DNA of 44,661 nucleotides from Halanaerobiaceae bacterium (GCA_003553225.1 PWDW01000068.1:1-44661); one strand, 5' to 3'; shown: positions 36,036 through 44,661, counted from the stretch's first letter. The notes: generated by a model from the letters alone, not told the origin. Numbers and translations are program-made.

Positions 36036-36345
36036 ACCGAAGTGGATTGATAATTGATCTGTATCCAGCGGTATTTTTGAACTTCAATAGTTGAGTTAAT
36101 ATATTGGATTGTCCTTAATAATTGTGGGAAGATTTAAGTATATGTTTTGATCGTCAAAGAGCTCCATTTTTGTCCTGAGAGAAAGAAGACAAATAACAAA
36201 ATATCTGTTTTACCTTTCAAAGCAGCTATTTCAATATGATACTATTTTTATTAAAAAATGATGATATTAATTGACATTTTTTAAAAACAGTGTTATAATA
36301 AAAAAGTAAAGTATTGATTATTTTACATTTTTATCAATATTTTCA
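36036..36345. other. Intergenic region yqfO-rnpB, no gene seen
   Basis: A 310-base AT-rich stretch. Only the rnpB promoter near its end is clear; a small TTTGTC/GACAAA hairpin occurs near 36170-36195. No frame with a ribosome-binding site was seen. Confidence 0.65.
36271..36299 (+). promoter_or_regulatory. Consensus promoter of rnpB (TTGACA-N17-TATAAT)
   Basis: A perfect sigma-A promoter: TTGACA (36271-36276), 17 bases, TATAAT (36294-36299). Transcription should start near 36306, about 40 bases before the P1 helix, so 5' processing is expected. Confidence 0.93.
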
Positions 36346-36833
36346 GGATAAGTTAACCGAAGGGCCGCAGTCATTACTGTATATCCTTTCTAATATATCT
36401 TTTATTTTAAAAAAGGATTGATTTAAAAACTATTTTAAAGGATATAACTTATATGACTGAGGAAAGTCCGAGCTCCACAGGGCAGGGTGCCGGGTAATCC
36501 CCGGTAGGGGTGACCCTCAGGAAAGTGCCACAGAAACCAGACCGCTTTTCGGCAGCAAAAAGTCATTCCGGGACCTGCAGTTAACTGCTTTAGGGTCCAG
36601 GCAGATTAAGCTTTTTGGATCCGAGAGGTAAGGGTGAAAAGGTGAGGTAAGAGCTCACCAGAGTTCAGGTAACTGAGCTGCTGGGCAAACCCCGCCTGGA
36701 GCAAGTCCTAATAGGGGAACGTTAAGGCTGCCCGCCATGTTCCCGGGTAAGGACGCTAGAGGTATCAGGCAACTGGTACCCAAGATAGATGGCCGCTTGA
36801 AAACAGAACTCGGCTTACAGGTTAACTTATCCT
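36346..36833 (+). ncRNA. rnpB: RNase P RNA with elongated P3
   Basis: The catalytic RNA that trims tRNA 5' leaders, about 488 bases. The P1 helix is a 15-bp perfect pairing of 36344-36358 with 36820-36834. The conserved P4 5' strand is in GAGGAAAGTCCGAGCTCC and its partner in ACAGAACTCGGCTTA. The conserved GGTAAGAGCTCACC and GGAGCAAG segments are also present, and J18-like elements follow in order. The size exceeds the usual 350-420 because P3 (36368-36459) is a 92-base AT-rich arm. Overall it looks like ancestral type A. Confidence 0.95.
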
Positions 36834-36896
36834 GTAATTATTTTTTATTAAATATATTGTTAATATTCTAATAATTTCTGTTTTACCATTATAAAT

Positions 36897-36912
36897 GGGG
36901 TGTTTGAACCCC
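36897..36912 (+). other. Small hairpin before the small-gene pair
   Basis: GGGGT (36897-36901) pairs with ACCCC (36908-36912) around a 6-base loop, just upstream of the ribosome-binding site of the first small gene. There is no T tail. It could be a leader element. Confidence 0.35.
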
Positions 36913-36929
36913 TAAATGAGGTGTTTACA

Positions 36930-37142
36930 GTGACCAAAAAGAGTGTTTTAAATGCAGTAGAAAAGCTGAATACAGTGTTAAATAAAGTTGATGACTTCAA
37001 GGAGCTTGATCTGGAAATCAGTGAAAGAGTTAAAGATAATAGAATTATTACCCTGGAGGGCTATCTAAAGTTTCTGGATGAAGTTGGTATTCCCCGCCTG
37101 AAAAAAATAGCCAGCATACTAAAGGAGGATGAACATGTCTGA
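36930..37142 (+). CDS. Unrecognised 70-residue protein (small pair, first gene)
   Basis: Not recognised. A 70-residue product beginning MTKKSVLNAVEKLNTVL, predicted to be mostly helical and mixed-charge, without membrane segment or cysteine. GTG 36930 is chosen because AGGTG (36919-36923) lies 6 bases upstream; an earlier GTG at 36900 sits in a hairpin. It follows rnpB and overlaps the next small gene by 8 bases, a strong sign that both are real and coupled. Helix-rich small pairs next to an XRE regulator recall toxin-antitoxin modules, but no family was recognised. Confidence 0.7.
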   Translation: MTKKSVLNAVEKLNTVLNKVDDFKELDLEISERVKDNRIITLEGYLKFLDEVGIPRLKKIASILKEDEHV

Positions 37143-37338
37143 TCAATTATATTTTAAAATTCAGTATCCACTAAAAAAGGCAATCAGCAGTCTTAAAGAA
37201 TTTGAAGCTGAAGAGATAGATATAGATGAGTTTTCAGCCGCCGAAAAAAGAGAAATTGATGAATTTATAAAACTCTGGGAAAACAATGGTGGTCATGGTC
37301 TGCATAAATTAATAACCAGTCTGCGTAAAACTCTATAA
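37135..37338 (+). CDS. Unrecognised 67-residue protein (small pair, second gene)
   Basis: Not recognised. A 67-residue product, MSDQLYFKIQYPLKKAISSL and onward, with an acidic middle (EFEAEEIDIDEF) and a C-terminal segment NNGGHGLHKLITSLRKTL. ATG 37135 is 6 bases after AAGGAGG, itself inside the preceding gene, so translation is coupled. A terminator follows. Composition matches neighbours, so recent transfer is not indicated. Function cannot be told. Confidence 0.72.
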   Translation: MSDQLYFKIQYPLKKAISSLKEFEAEEIDIDEFSAAEKREIDEFIKLWENNGGHGLHKLITSLRKTL

Positions 37339-37345
37339 ATTGTTT

Positions 37346-37378
37346 GATCATGGAGACTGGCCATGGTCTTTCTTTTTG
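37346..37378 (+). terminator. Terminator after the small-gene pair
   Basis: GATCATGG (37346-37353) pairs with CCATGGTC (37361-37368), one G-U, followed by TTTCTTTTT. A second 10-bp inverted repeat (37373-37382 with 37396-37405) overlaps the T run and could act on both strands. Confidence 0.75.
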
Positions 37379-37472
37379 TATTTTATAATACATATAATAC
37401 AAAAAAATGATACCAATAAACTCTTAAAAATGCTCTTATAGGCCCTTAATATATATAACAGAGGTGAAATAA

Positions 37473-37826
37473 ATGGAGAAAAATATAATCGGAGAACGTG
37501 TGAGAAAGCTGCGATACAGTATGGATTTAACCCAGGAAAAACTGGGGGAGAAGGCTGAGCTGCATTACAGTTATATTGGTCAGGTGGAGAGGGGAGATAA
37601 AACTCCTTCTTTAACAGCCTTAATGAAAATATCCGAGGCTCTCAATATTCCTCTTGAAGATTTAATCAGGGAACCCCGGGAGGATAATCCGGAAGTTAAA
37701 CTTAAATTAAAAAATATTAATAATATGCTTGCTGATCGTTCTCCCCGGGAACTGGAATTAATAAAAAATATTCTTCAGAATATTTTAGAATATATGGACA
37801 GCAAAGATCATCAGCTGCAGTCTTAA
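37473..37826 (+). CDS. XRE-family helix-turn-helix regulator
   Basis: A 117-residue DNA-binding protein. The Cro/CI-type helix-turn-helix spans residues 6-62: IGERVRKLRYSMDLTQEKLG, then YSYIGQVERGDKTPSLTALM and ISEALNIPLEDLI. The remaining 50 residues (RSPRELELIKNILQNILEYM) form a probable dimerisation helix, giving a SinR-like size. AGAGGTGAA precedes ATG 37473. It stands between the small-gene pair and yebC with a terminator before it, so its targets are not obvious; autoregulation or control of the small pair is possible. Confidence 0.9.
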   Translation: MEKNIIGERVRKLRYSMDLTQEKLGEKAELHYSYIGQVERGDKTPSLTALMKISEALNIPLEDLIREPREDNPEVKLKLKNINNMLADRSPRELELIKNILQNILEYMDSKDHQLQS

Positions 37827-37993
37827 TTTATAGAGCTGATTTTTAACTGTACCGTAAAGTAAAGAAAGGAAGTGCCTTTTTATTATTGTGCTTAGAAATG
37901 TTGTCTGTACAGCAGATGATTAATGGTGATTTAAATTGAATTTTCCGGGTTGATATGTTAGTATTATAATACGAATGTTTTGGGGGTGAGATT

Positions 37994-38758
37994 ATGGCCG
38001 GCCATTCTGAATGGCACAATATTAAACATCAGAAACAAAAACAGGATAAAAAGAGGGCTAAACTTTTTTCTAAATTAAGTAAGCGGATTACGGTTGAAGC
38101 CCGTGAAGGTGGCGGAGATCCGGAAAAAAATCCGGGGCTGAGAAGGGTCATCAGAAAAGCAAAAGATCAGAATATGCCTAAAGATAATATAGAAAGGGCT
38201 ATAAAAAGGGGCACCGGTGAGCTGGAAGGTGTCAATTATGAGCAGTTTTATTATGAAGGATATGGTCCGGGAGGTATTGCCCTTTATATGGATATAACCA
38301 GTGATAATCGGAACCGTACCGCCTCTGAACTGCGCCATATACTTTCCAATAATGGGGGAAACCTCGGCCAATCCGGCTGTGTTGACTATATGTTTGATAA
38401 AAAAGGACGTATTGTTATAGAGCTGCAGGATAATGATATATCAGAAGAGGAACTGATGCTGCAGCTAATTGAACTGGGTGCTGAAGATATAGATGTCCAA
38501 AATGAGATAGCTACTATCTATACTGCTGTTAATGAACTTGATAATATTCGAGATCAGCTGGAGGAGGAAGGAATTGAGGTGGATTCCTCCGATCTGGCCA
38601 TGGTACCTCAGAATGAAGTTGAAATACAGGATAAGAATACCGCTGCTAAAACTTTAAATTTAATGGAAGAGCTGGAAGAACATGATGATATTCAGGAAGT
38701 TTATACCAATTTTAATATACCGGAAGAGATAATTAAGGAGATTAAAGAAGCCAGCTGA
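37994..38758 (+). CDS. YebC/PmpR-family regulatory protein
   Basis: A 254-residue member of the YebC/TACO1 family. Members are described as DNA-binding regulators (including of ruvC region genes) and more recently as translation factors for proline-rich stretches; which applies here is unknown. It starts MAGHSEWHNIKHQKQKQD and carries LFSKLSKRITVEAREGGGDP, NMPKDNIERAIKRGTGE and EGYGPGGIALY. GGGGGTGAG precedes ATG 37994. yebC followed by ruvCAB is a widespread arrangement. Confidence 0.96.
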   Translation: MAGHSEWHNIKHQKQKQDKKRAKLFSKLSKRITVEAREGGGDPEKNPGLRRVIRKAKDQNMPKDNIERAIKRGTGELEGVNYEQFYYEGYGPGGIALYMDITSDNRNRTASELRHILSNNGGNLGQSGCVDYMFDKKGRIVIELQDNDISEEELMLQLIELGAEDIDVQNEIATIYTAVNELDNIRDQLEEEGIEVDSSDLAMVPQNEVEIQDKNTAAKTLNLMEELEEHDDIQEVYTNFNIPEEIIKEIKEAS

Positions 38759-38805
38759 TTTATGTATTATTTTTTTTTGTAAATTTTTAGGTAAATATTT
38801 GTAAT

Positions 38806-38911
38806 TGCCCTGTAAAAAGTCAAGTTTAATTAATTTAAGAAGTAAAATTACTGTCATGACAGTAATCATAAAATGTAAAATCTTAAAATAACATTTTGTG
38901 CTGGATAATCA
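38806..38911. repeat. 106-bp dispersed palindromic element, copy A (upstream of ruvC)
   Basis: Gapless alignment to 41190-41295 gives 89 of 106 identical positions. The centre holds the 20-bp perfect palindrome ATTACTGTCATGACAGTAAT (38847-38866). The copy ends 26 bases before the ruvC start. It codes for nothing obvious. Confidence 0.9.
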
Positions 38912-38936
38912 TTTGTGTATTGAGGAGGGGCATTTT

Positions 38937-39434
38937 TTGAAAATATTAGGTGTGGATCCGGGACTGGCGGCTGCCGGTTATGCTGTAATTTCGGCCCAGG
39001 GAAATAACTTTTCTCTTGTGGATTGTGGTAATATTACGACTGCTGCCGGAAAGGAAGATACTGACCGGCTGTGTCAAATACACCGGGAACTGGTGGAGAT
39101 AATTGAAAAAAATAATCCTGAACAGATGGCTGTTGAGGAATTGTTTTTTAATAAAAATGTTAAAACAGCTATTCGTGTGGGTCAGGCCCGGGGTGTGATC
39201 ATGTTGTGTGGTTCTGAGGCGGGAATAAAGGTAGCTGAATATACTCCCCTGCAGGTTAAGCAGGCGGTAGTTGGTTATGGTAGGGCCCGTAAGAATCAGG
39301 TTCAGGAAATGGTAAAAGCTATGCTGGGGTTACAAAAAATTATAGAACCCGATGATGCGGCCGATGCTGCGGCAGTTGCCATCTGCCACAGTCATTATCA
39401 GGGAAATAAAGATAAATGGGGGCAGATTCTGTGA
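38937..39434 (+). CDS. ruvC: Holliday junction resolvase RuvC
   Basis: The endonuclease that cuts Holliday junctions, 165 residues. Catalytic acids are in GVDPGLAAAGYA (first Asp), MAVEELFFNKNVKTA (Glu) and EPDDAADAAAVAICH (two Asp). TTG 38937 is chosen because AGGAGG lies 8 bases upstream (38923-38928) and MKILGVDPG matches the family; the longer frame would start inside the repeat element. ruvA overlaps its end by 4 bases (GTGA). Confidence 0.96.
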   Translation: MKILGVDPGLAAAGYAVISAQGNNFSLVDCGNITTAAGKEDTDRLCQIHRELVEIIEKNNPEQMAVEELFFNKNVKTAIRVGQARGVIMLCGSEAGIKVAEYTPLQVKQAVVGYGRARKNQVQEMVKAMLGLQKIIEPDDAADAAAVAICHSHYQGNKDKWGQIL

Positions 39435-40024
39435 TAGGTTATCTGGAAGGTGAAATAAAATGGAAAACAGGTAATAAGGTTATTATAACTTCCGGGGGTA
39501 CCGGTTATTTGGTTTTTGTGTCCGACCTGATTAATCTGCCTGACCCCGGGGGAGAGATTGAGCTTTTTATTTATACATATGTACGGGAGGATACTCTGGA
39601 CCTGTATGGCTTTAATTCCATGAAGGAAAGAGAGCTGTTTGATATATTACTGTCCGTATCCCGGGTGGGTCCAAAAGCGGGTATAAGTGTTTTGTCCACT
39701 CTCAGGTATGAGGAGTTTATAAATGCCATTATGACTGAAGATACATCTGTCTTAAAACAGGTCTCGGGAATTGGTCCCAAAACAGCTCAGCGTTTGATAC
39801 TGGAGCTGGAGGAAAAAATCTCCGAGCTGGGTCAGGAGTATCAGAGTACAGAAACAGATACCGGGAAAGTGCCCGATGATGACCTTTATGAAGCACTGAA
39901 CAGTCTGGGTTATACCCGCAGTGAGATAAACAGTGCTCTGCATGAAATTGAATTTTCAGCTGGAAGTTCTCTGGAAGAGAAGATAAAAAAGACCCTCAGT
40001 TATCTGGGTAAGGAGAGTTTTTAA
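39431..40024 (+). CDS. ruvA: Holliday junction branch migration protein RuvA
   Basis: The junction-binding subunit of the RuvAB motor, 197 residues. It shows the N-terminal OB fold (VIGYLEGEI, YTYVREDTLDLYGF), the helix-hairpin-helix motifs (LLSVSRVGPKAGISVLS; LKQVSGIGPKTAQRLILELE) and the C-terminal RuvB-contacting domain (ALNSLGYTRSEINSAL). GTG 39431 gives the usual N-terminus and sits after GGGGG; the ATG at 39416 would add five unusual residues. ruvB starts right after the stop. Confidence 0.95.
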   Translation: MIGYLEGEIKWKTGNKVIITSGGTGYLVFVSDLINLPDPGGEIELFIYTYVREDTLDLYGFNSMKERELFDILLSVSRVGPKAGISVLSTLRYEEFINAIMTEDTSVLKQVSGIGPKTAQRLILELEEKISELGQEYQSTETDTGKVPDDDLYEALNSLGYTRSEINSALHEIEFSAGSSLEEKIKKTLSYLGKESF

Positions 40025-41092
40025 ATGGATAGGGAAGAGAGGATTGTATCTCCGGAACAAAAAGAAAATGATGGGTTTTTTGACCAAACCCTGCGTCCGG
40101 AAAAAATGGAGGATTATATCGGTCAAAAAAAGGTTAAAGAAAAACTTAAAATTTTTGTGGAAGCTGCTAAAAACCGGGGAGAAGCTCTGGATCATGTCCT
40201 GCTGTATGGTCCCCCGGGTCTGGGGAAAACCACTCTGGCCAATATAATTGCCAATGAGCTGAATGTAAATTTACATACAACCTCCGGACCGGCGATTGAA
40301 AGGCCGGGAGATCTGGCTTCCATTTTAACCAACCTCCAGGGTCAGGATGTATTGTTTATCGATGAGATACACCGTTTGAATAAGGTGGTCGAGGAGGTTC
40401 TGTACCCGGCTTTAGAGGAGTACAGTCTGGATATTATAATTGGAAAAGGGCCCAGTGCCCGCTCGGTGAGGCTGGATTTATCACCTTTTACCCTGGTCGG
40501 TGCTACCACCAGGGCCGGGCTGATTAGTTCCCCTCTGCGGGACAGGTTCGGGGTTATCAATAGGCTGGAGTTTTATTCAAAGGAAGAGTTAAAAAAGATA
40601 ATACTCCGCTCTGCTAAAATTCTGGATATTGAAATACACGACCAGGGTGCTGTGGAGGTTGCCCGCCGCTCCCGCGGGACACCCCGGATAAGCAACCGAC
40701 TGCTTAAAAGAGTCAGAGATTTTGCCGAAGTAAAAGCTGATGGGGTTATAACAACTTCGGTTGTAGAACAGGCCCTGGAACTTCTGGAAATTGATGAACT
40801 TGGTCTGGACCGGGTGGACCACAAATTGCTAAAAACTATTATCAACAAATTTGAGGGTGGTCCGGTTGGTTTGAATACAATGGCCGCTGCCATCAGTGAA
40901 GAAACTGATACCATTGAAGAAGTATATGAACCCTACCTTCTGCAGCTGGGTTTTATTGACCGCACCCCACGGGGGCGGATAGCTACGGCTGCCGCTTATG
41001 ACCATCTGGGAATCAGTCCTGGAGGAAACACAAAAGCAGGTCTTTTTTTTGATGATGAAAATAATTCTGATGAAAAAACCAATGATCAGTAA
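40025..41092 (+). CDS. ruvB: Holliday junction DNA helicase RuvB
   Basis: The AAA+ motor of branch migration, 355 residues. Walker A GPPGLGKT is at residues 62-69, Walker B in [12 protein letters not shown], sensor 1 and arginine finger in [18 protein letters not shown], and the C-terminal winged helix in [21 protein letters not shown] precedes ATG 40025, which follows the ruvA stop without a gap. The protein has a slightly extended acidic tail. A 220-base AT-rich gap with repeats separates it from queA. Confidence 0.98.
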   Translation: MDREERIVSPEQKENDGFFDQTLRPEKMEDYIGQKKVKEKLKIFVEAAKNRGEALDHVLLYGPPGLGKTTLANIIANELNVNLHTTSGPAIERPGDLASILTNLQGQDVLFIDEIHRLNKVVEEVLYPALEEYSLDIIIGKGPSARSVRLDLSPFTLVGATTRAGLISSPLRDRFGVINRLEFYSKEELKKIILRSAKILDIEIHDQGAVEVARRSRGTPRISNRLLKRVRDFAEVKADGVITTSVVEQALELLEIDELGLDRVDHKLLKTIINKFEGGPVGLNTMAAAISEETDTIEEVYEPYLLQLGFIDRTPRGRIATAAAYDHLGISPGGNTKAGLFFDDENNSDEKTNDQ

Positions 41093-41160
41093 TCTCTTAT
41101 AATTTGAAAAATCTTTTTTAGCAAAAATTAGTTATTTAAATATTAAATAATAATTATTTA

Positions 41161-41190
41161 ATAAATGGTTAGTTATTTAAATAAATGGTT
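41161..41190. repeat. Partial 20-bp direct repeat before copy B
   Basis: ATAAATGGTT occurs at 41161 and again at 41181, separated by AGTTATTTAA, in an AT-rich stretch directly in front of the 106-bp element. Confidence 0.6.
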
Positions 41191-41295
41191 GCACTGCAAA
41201 AAGTTAATTTTATTTAATTTAAGATATAATATTATTGTCATGATCGCAATCATAAATTGTAAAATTTTAAAATAACACTTTTTGCAGGATAATCA
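41190..41295. repeat. 106-bp dispersed palindromic element, copy B (upstream of queA)
   Basis: Second copy of the element at 38806-38911, same length and orientation. Here the outer arms are perfect inverted repeats: TGCAAAAAGT (41195-41204) and ACTTTTTGCA (41277-41286), while the centre is degenerate. The whole can fold as a long imperfect hairpin. It ends 17 bases before the queA start. Confidence 0.9.
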
Positions 41296-41312
41296 TAAAT
41301 GGAGTGAAATAA

Positions 41313-42338
41313 ATGGATGTAGAGGAATTTGATTATGATTTACCGGAGGAGCTAATTGCTCAAACTCCGGCCCGGAGAAGAGATGAATCCCGGCTTTTAC
41401 TGCTGGATCGCAAAACCGGGGAGACCGAAGAAACCATTTTTAAAAATATAATAGATCACCTCAGCCCGGGAGATCTGCTTGTTTTGAACAACAGTGAGGT
41501 TATTCCGGCCCGCTTATATGGTGTCAAGCAGCCTACCGGAACTGAAATTGAAGTTCTTTTGTTAAACGAAAAAAGCCCCGAGGTCTGGGAAGTTCTCGTT
41601 CGTCCCGGTAAAAGAGTGAAAAAAGGAACTGAGATTTCTTTTGGTGAGGGACTTTTGACCTGTTCGGTTCTGGATTATACTGATTTTGGAGGACGTATTG
41701 TTGAGTTTGAATACACAGGTGATTTTTCCGATATTCTGCACCGTCTGGGTGAGATGCCGCTGCCTCCGTATATAAAAAAGGACCTTGAAGATGAACAGCG
41801 CTACCAGACTGTTTATGCCCAAAAAAAGGGTTCTGCTGCCGCACCGACGGCAGGCCTGCATTTTACACCTGAGCTGCTGTCTAAAATTGAAGATAAGGGT
41901 GTTAATATTGCCCAGCTTACCCTGCATGTGGGGCTGGGAACCTTTCGCCCGGTTCGGACCACTTCAGTGGAAGACCATGATATGCATGCTGAATATTATG
42001 AGCTGCCGGAAACAGCAGCTCGTTTGCTTAACCGGACTCTGGAGAGTGACCGGCGGGTGATAGCGGTGGGTACCACAGTTACCCGAACTCTGGAGGGAGT
42101 TTATCAGAAAAAGAAGGAGATTGCAGCCGATAAAGGATGGACTGATATCTTTATTTATCCGGGGTTTGAATTTAATGTTATTGAGGGTCTTATCACCAAT
42201 TTTCATCTTCCAAAATCAACTCTTTTGATGCTGGTAAGTGCTTTTGCCGGGAAAAATGAGGTCCTTTCAGCCTATCAGGAGGCTATAGAGAAAAAATTTC
42301 GTTTCTACAGCCTGGGAGATGCAATGTTTATACATTGA
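41313..42338 (+). CDS. queA: S-adenosylmethionine:tRNA ribosyltransferase-isomerase QueA
   Basis: Transfers the ribosyl part of S-adenosylmethionine to preQ1-modified tRNA to give epoxyqueuosine, 341 residues. It starts [20 protein letters not shown] and has [26 protein letters not shown] and [18 protein letters not shown], typical of the family. GGAGTG precedes ATG 41313. tgt follows after a terminator-like hairpin; the two steps are consecutive in reverse order (Tgt inserts preQ1, QueA modifies it). Confidence 0.97.
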   Translation: MDVEEFDYDLPEELIAQTPARRRDESRLLLLDRKTGETEETIFKNIIDHLSPGDLLVLNNSEVIPARLYGVKQPTGTEIEVLLLNEKSPEVWEVLVRPGKRVKKGTEISFGEGLLTCSVLDYTDFGGRIVEFEYTGDFSDILHRLGEMPLPPYIKKDLEDEQRYQTVYAQKKGSAAAPTAGLHFTPELLSKIEDKGVNIAQLTLHVGLGTFRPVRTTSVEDHDMHAEYYELPETAARLLNRTLESDRRVIAVGTTVTRTLEGVYQKKKEIAADKGWTDIFIYPGFEFNVIEGLITNFHLPKSTLLMLVSAFAGKNEVLSAYQEAIEKKFRFYSLGDAMFIH

Positions 42339-42378
42339 TTTTTTTAAAGTACAATCACTGCTGGTTTATCAAAATTTG

Positions 42379-42412
42379 CCGGTTTATAATTGATTAACCG
42401 GTTTTTGTTTTT
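42379..42412 (+). terminator. Terminator between queA and tgt
   Basis: CCGGTT (42379-42384) pairs with AACCGG (42396-42401), followed by TTTTTGTTTTT. A palindrome GCTATTTTTAAAATAGC (42413-42429) comes next, nearly matching that after dnaJ at 8799. tgt may need its own promoter or read-through. Confidence 0.7.
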
Positions 42413-42444
42413 GCTATTTTTAAAATAGCTAAAAAAAGTTTTGA

Positions 42445-43569
<1,125 letters not shown>

Positions 43570-43611
43570 TCTTTTTTATTTTGTTTACTGTAAGGAAATT
43601 TTGACTTATTA

Positions 43612-43640
43612 TTGAAATTTTGCACAAGAAGTATTATACT
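43612..43640 (+). promoter_or_regulatory. yajC promoter (TTGAAA-N17-TATACT)
   Basis: TTGAAA (43612-43617) and TATACT (43635-43640) have 17-base spacing in the 142-base gap after tgt. It would drive yajC and lepB. Confidence 0.6.
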
Positions 43641-43711
43641 CATTAATGATAGGCTTTTTTTAGGTTTTAGCTGTATTTTTAATGATAAAATAATCAGAAG
43701 GAGGAAAAAGA

Positions 43712-43990
43712 ATGGAATTTGTGATTCAATTACTGCCCCTGGTTGTTATCTTTGGTGTTTTTTGGTATTTTTTGATTCGCCCCCAGCGCAAAAAAGAACA
43801 GGAGCATGAAGAGATGGTGGACAATCTTGAAGTGGGAGATAAAGTTGTGACTATAGGGGGGATAAAGGCCAAGGTAATAAAGATAACGGGCGATAATATG
43901 AAACTGAGAATTGCATCCGATGTGGATATTGATGTGGTTAAAAATGCAATAGGCAGTTTAGATAATCCAAAAAAAGATAGTGACAATTAA
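43712..43990 (+). CDS. yajC: Preprotein translocase subunit YajC
   Basis: A small accessory subunit of the Sec translocon, 92 residues. One N-terminal membrane helix (IQLLPLVVIFGVFWYFLIRP) is followed by PQRKKEQEHEEMVDNLEVGD and the typical KVVTIGGIKAKVIKI. AGGAGGA precedes ATG 43712. secD-secF usually follow; here a signal peptidase gene is next, still a secretion function. Confidence 0.95.
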   Translation: MEFVIQLLPLVVIFGVFWYFLIRPQRKKEQEHEEMVDNLEVGDKVVTIGGIKAKVIKITGDNMKLRIASDVDIDVVKNAIGSLDNPKKDSDN

Positions 43991-44016
43991 GATGATTTTT
44001 CTGGGAGGAACCTGCT

Positions 44017-44571
44017 TTGGAAGAAATTAAGGAGTTTTTACAGTCTCTGGTAATTGCTGGAATACTGGCCTTTTTCATTATAACTTTTGTGGCTCAATCT
44101 TTTGTGGTTGATGGCCAGTCAATGGAACCCACCCTGACAGATGGTGAGCGTTTATTTGTTAATAAAATAACTTACCGTTTTCAGCCTCCTCAGAGAGGGG
44201 ATATTGTTGTGTTTACTCCTCAGGGAACCTCACGAGGGAAATACATTAAACGGATAGTGGGCCTGCCCGGTGAAACTGTTTCTATTCGTGATGGCAGTAC
44301 CTTTATAAATGGCCAGCCTCTGGAGGAGGATTATATTAAAGAAGAGATGTGGGGCAGCTTTGGGCCCACCGAAATTCCGGAAGACCATTATTTTGTCCTG
44401 GGTGATAACAGAAATCACAGTGCTGACAGCAGGGTGGCAGAAATTGTGGGTTTTGTGGAGCGTAGCTCTATTGAAGGAAAAGCATTCTGGCTGTACTGGC
44501 CGCTGACTGAAATGCGGCTGATCAGGCATTATGATTATGGTGCTAATTTTGAAAACCAGACCCCGGAATGA
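44017..44571 (+). CDS. lepB: Signal peptidase I
   Basis: Cleaves signal peptides of exported proteins at the outer face of the membrane, 184 residues. One N-terminal helix (LVIAGILAFFIITFVAQSFV) leads to the catalytic Ser35 in DGQSMEPTL and Lys78 in KYIKRIVGLPGE; the box GDNRNHSADSR is also present. This is the short Gram-positive SipS type. TTG 44017 is used, 7 bases after GGGAGGA. It adjoins yajC by 26 bases. A tandem repeat tract follows. Confidence 0.95.
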   Translation: MEEIKEFLQSLVIAGILAFFIITFVAQSFVVDGQSMEPTLTDGERLFVNKITYRFQPPQRGDIVVFTPQGTSRGKYIKRIVGLPGETVSIRDGSTFINGQPLEEDYIKEEMWGSFGPTEIPEDHYFVLGDNRNHSADSRVAEIVGFVERSSIEGKAFWLYWPLTEMRLIRHYDYGANFENQTPE

Positions 44572-44595
44572 TTCTATACTATAATGCTGCAATAT

Positions 44596-44661
44596 GAAAG
44601 GCAGAATGAAAAGTAGAATGAAAGCAAAATGTAAGGCAGAATGAAAGCAAAATGTAAGGCA
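44596..44661. repeat. 23-bp tandem repeat reaching the window end
   Basis: Two perfect 23-base units (44615-44637 and 44638-44660), starting AGAATGAAAGCAAAATG, are preceded by a degenerate partial unit from about 44596. The last base begins another unit, so the array may continue. Confidence 0.88.

Noticed and set aside
36346-36833. Structured region considered as a riboswitch or group II intron fragment
   Set aside because: The P1 and P4 pairings and conserved core sequences identify it as RNase P RNA.

Overview
The window is an AT-rich chromosomal segment of a low-GC Bacillota. Almost every gene is a conserved housekeeping gene, and the order closely follows the Bacillus/Clostridium backbone: rpsT | lepA-hemW-hrcA-grpE-dnaK-dnaJ-rsmE-mtaB-hinT-yqeY-nfeD-floA-phoH-pgpH-ybeY-dgkA-cdd-era-recO-glyQ-glyS-ppdK-dgt-dnaG-yqfO-rnpB-yebC-ruvCAB-queA-tgt-yajC-lepB. 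Proteins are rich in Asp/Glu, and the sporulation genes that usually interrupt this backbone (gpr/spoIIP, yqfC/yqfD) are missing. Together these suggest a non-sporulating anaerobic clostridial lineage such as Halanaerobiales. That placement is inferred from gene order and composition, not from a database search.

Layout. (1) 1-3680: rpsT on the minus strand, divergent from lepA-hemW. (2) 3728-8779: heat-shock operon hrcA-grpE-dnaK-dnaJ under a CIRCE operator. (3) 8780-14958: rsmE-mtaB-hinT-yqeY, then nfeD-floA plus an unrecognised acidic membrane protein, ending at a clear terminator. (4) 15064-23685: a tightly packed run from phoH to era (RNA metabolism, c-di-AMP hydrolysis, undecaprenyl-lipid recycling, ion transport, GTPase), ending in a terminator. 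(5) 23898-34525: deoC-recO, glyQS, ppdK, dgt-dnaG. (6) 34526-36035: a 15-bp direct-repeat tract and a CAT-anticodon tRNA where sigA is usually found, then yqfO. (7) 36271-37826: rnpB with an elongated P3 helix, two tiny overlapping unknown genes and an XRE regulator. (8) 37994-44571: yebC, ruvC-ruvA-ruvB, queA, tgt, yajC, lepB (recombination, queuosine tRNA modification, secretion).

There is no CRISPR array, insertion sequence, prophage or recognisable defence system. The most interesting unexplained signals are a 106-bp palindrome-like element present twice (gapless, about 84% identical) just upstream of ruvC and queA; the vacated sigA locus with its repeat tract; the long AT-rich P3 of RNase P RNA; the small-gene pair plus regulator after rnpB; and the acidic third gene of the nfeD-floA cluster. 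About 11 of 38 genes appear to use TTG or GTG starts, judged from Shine-Dalgarno (SD) spacing and family N-termini. All coordinates were read by eye; the proposed starts are inferences.
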